In this document: positions 6,559-6,728 of the stretch, one piece after another
Layout: each line of letters opens with the position of its first letter
Numbering within the stretch: position 1 is the stretch's first letter
Assembly: GCA_016650185.1 (NCBI GenBank)
Contig: JAENWE010000405.1
Location: 1-6,728 of the forward strand
Direction of reading: 5' to 3'
Length of the DNA: 6,728 nucleotides
Origin: Vicinamibacteria bacterium
GTDB lineage: Bacteria > Acidobacteriota > Vicinamibacteria > Fen-336 > JAGNNV01
Made by a program: the position numbers and the translations under genes
The notes under the pieces: model-generated
Database searches by the model: none
What the model was told of the DNA's origin: nothing
Seen by the model: only the letters and a program-made list of their open reading frames with translations

Positions 6559-6581
6559 GATTCCCTGGTGAATAATGCGGG
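6559..6581 (-). repeat. Right terminal inverted repeat
   Basis: Reverse complement of the left arm with one additional base, so the two ends have diverged by a single indel over 22-23 positions. Confidence 0.75.
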
Positions 6582-6585
6582 CTAG
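6582..6585. repeat. Right CTAG flank of the palindromic element
   Basis: Second copy of the CTAG at 6356-6359. Joining the two flanks with one CTAG kept gives an intact pre-insertion site in which the kinase still ends at the same TAG. Confidence 0.5.
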
Positions 6586-6728
6586 TGCCCTGTCTGGACC
6601 TGGGAGAAACAGCCAGAGCCAGCCGCAATCGGTTCCGTGCTTCTTGGCGAATGCCGCCTGTCGCCTGGCTATGGACTGGACCTTGTTCTGGGTGAGCTTG
6701 GCTTTCATTCCTTGGCCACACCCCGGCC
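6586..6728. other. Unassigned flank with no supportable gene
   Basis: No convincing gene lies here. A minus-strand frame begins at ATG 6708 with MKAKLTQNKVQSIARRQA and reads 41 residues before entering the element, where it continues to a TGA at 6372-6370. It matches no family I know, and its second half is only element sequence. A plus-strand frame from ATG 6671 (MDWTLFWVSLAFIPWPHPG) is open at the window end, too short to judge. No clear terminator for the kinase is visible: there is no GC stem followed by a T-run. Confidence 0.5.

Larger units (their letters stand above)
6360..6581. mobile_element. 222-bp MITE-like palindromic element
   Basis: The ends are inverted copies: CCCGCATTATTCACCAGG at 6360-6377 is matched exactly by the complement at 6564-6581. 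The match continues through AATC/GATTC after one extra base in the right arm. A second nested inverted pair lies at 6395-6415 and 6501-6521 (20 of 21 positions). A 7-bp-stem hairpin (6462-6480) sits at the exact middle. CTAG borders both sides. The size, lack of a recognisable transposase, terminal repeats and 4-bp flanks fit a non-autonomous miniature transposable element. IS families that leave 4-bp duplications, such as some IS5-group (YTAR targets) or IS1380 members, are possible parents, but I cannot assign one. An alternative is a REP/BIME-like or structured-RNA repeat. The kinase reading frame is not disturbed by it. Confidence 0.62.

Noticed and set aside
6360..6581. CRISPR array or tRNA/attachment site
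   Set aside because: Repeats are inverted, not tandem with spacers, and there is no tRNA-like sequence.
6671..6728. Plus-strand frame MDWTLFWVSLAFIPW open at the window end
   Set aside because: Only 19 codons, no ribosome binding site, and no way to judge its continuation.

Overview
The window is high-GC bacterial chromosome, densely coded, with 4-base gene overlaps and many non-ATG starts. The organism is probably a Myxococcota-like (former deltaproteobacterial) lineage. The best hint is a soluble Hanks-type kinase whose catalytic loop reads HRDISPSN, a form common in myxobacterial kinases. This placement is inference; no rRNA or other phylogenetic marker is present.

Layout, left to right. 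(1) A plus-strand run of core genes at 1-2174: the 3' half of a polyprenyl diphosphate synthase (ispA/GGPPS type), tlyA (S4-FtsJ rRNA 2'-O-methyltransferase) and nadK (NAD kinase). A possible 35-codon ORF sits between tlyA and nadK. The ispA-tlyA and small ORF-nadK junctions are both TTGA overlaps. In many bacteria dxs lies between ispA and tlyA, and recN lies after nadK; both are absent here. (2) A converging minus-strand operon occupies 5328 to 2199: ruvX/yqgF, then mltG (TTGA overlap), then a 550-residue polytopic GT-C-like membrane protein with a soluble tail (GTGA overlap). (3) A 65-bp divergent intergenic region at 5329-5393 carries a 10-bp palindrome and -10-like hexamers on each strand. 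It separates ruvX from (4) a 321-residue cytoplasmic Ser/Thr kinase on the plus strand (5394-6359). (5) Directly after the kinase stop codon lies a 222-bp MITE-like palindromic element (6360-6581). It has near-perfect terminal inverted repeats, a second nested inverted repeat, a hairpin at its exact centre, and CTAG on both sides. The kinase stop codon TAG is part of the left CTAG. (6) The last 143 bp hold no gene I can support.

Functionally, the plus-strand run covers isoprenoid precursor chain elongation, ribosome modification and NADP supply. The minus operon couples a 16S rRNA-processing/RuvX-family nuclease to peptidoglycan chain termination (MltG) and to a membrane protein probably acting in envelope glycan transfer. 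The kinase target is unknown. I see no defence system, CRISPR, tRNA or rRNA. The least ordinary piece is the nested-palindrome element sitting on the kinase stop codon.
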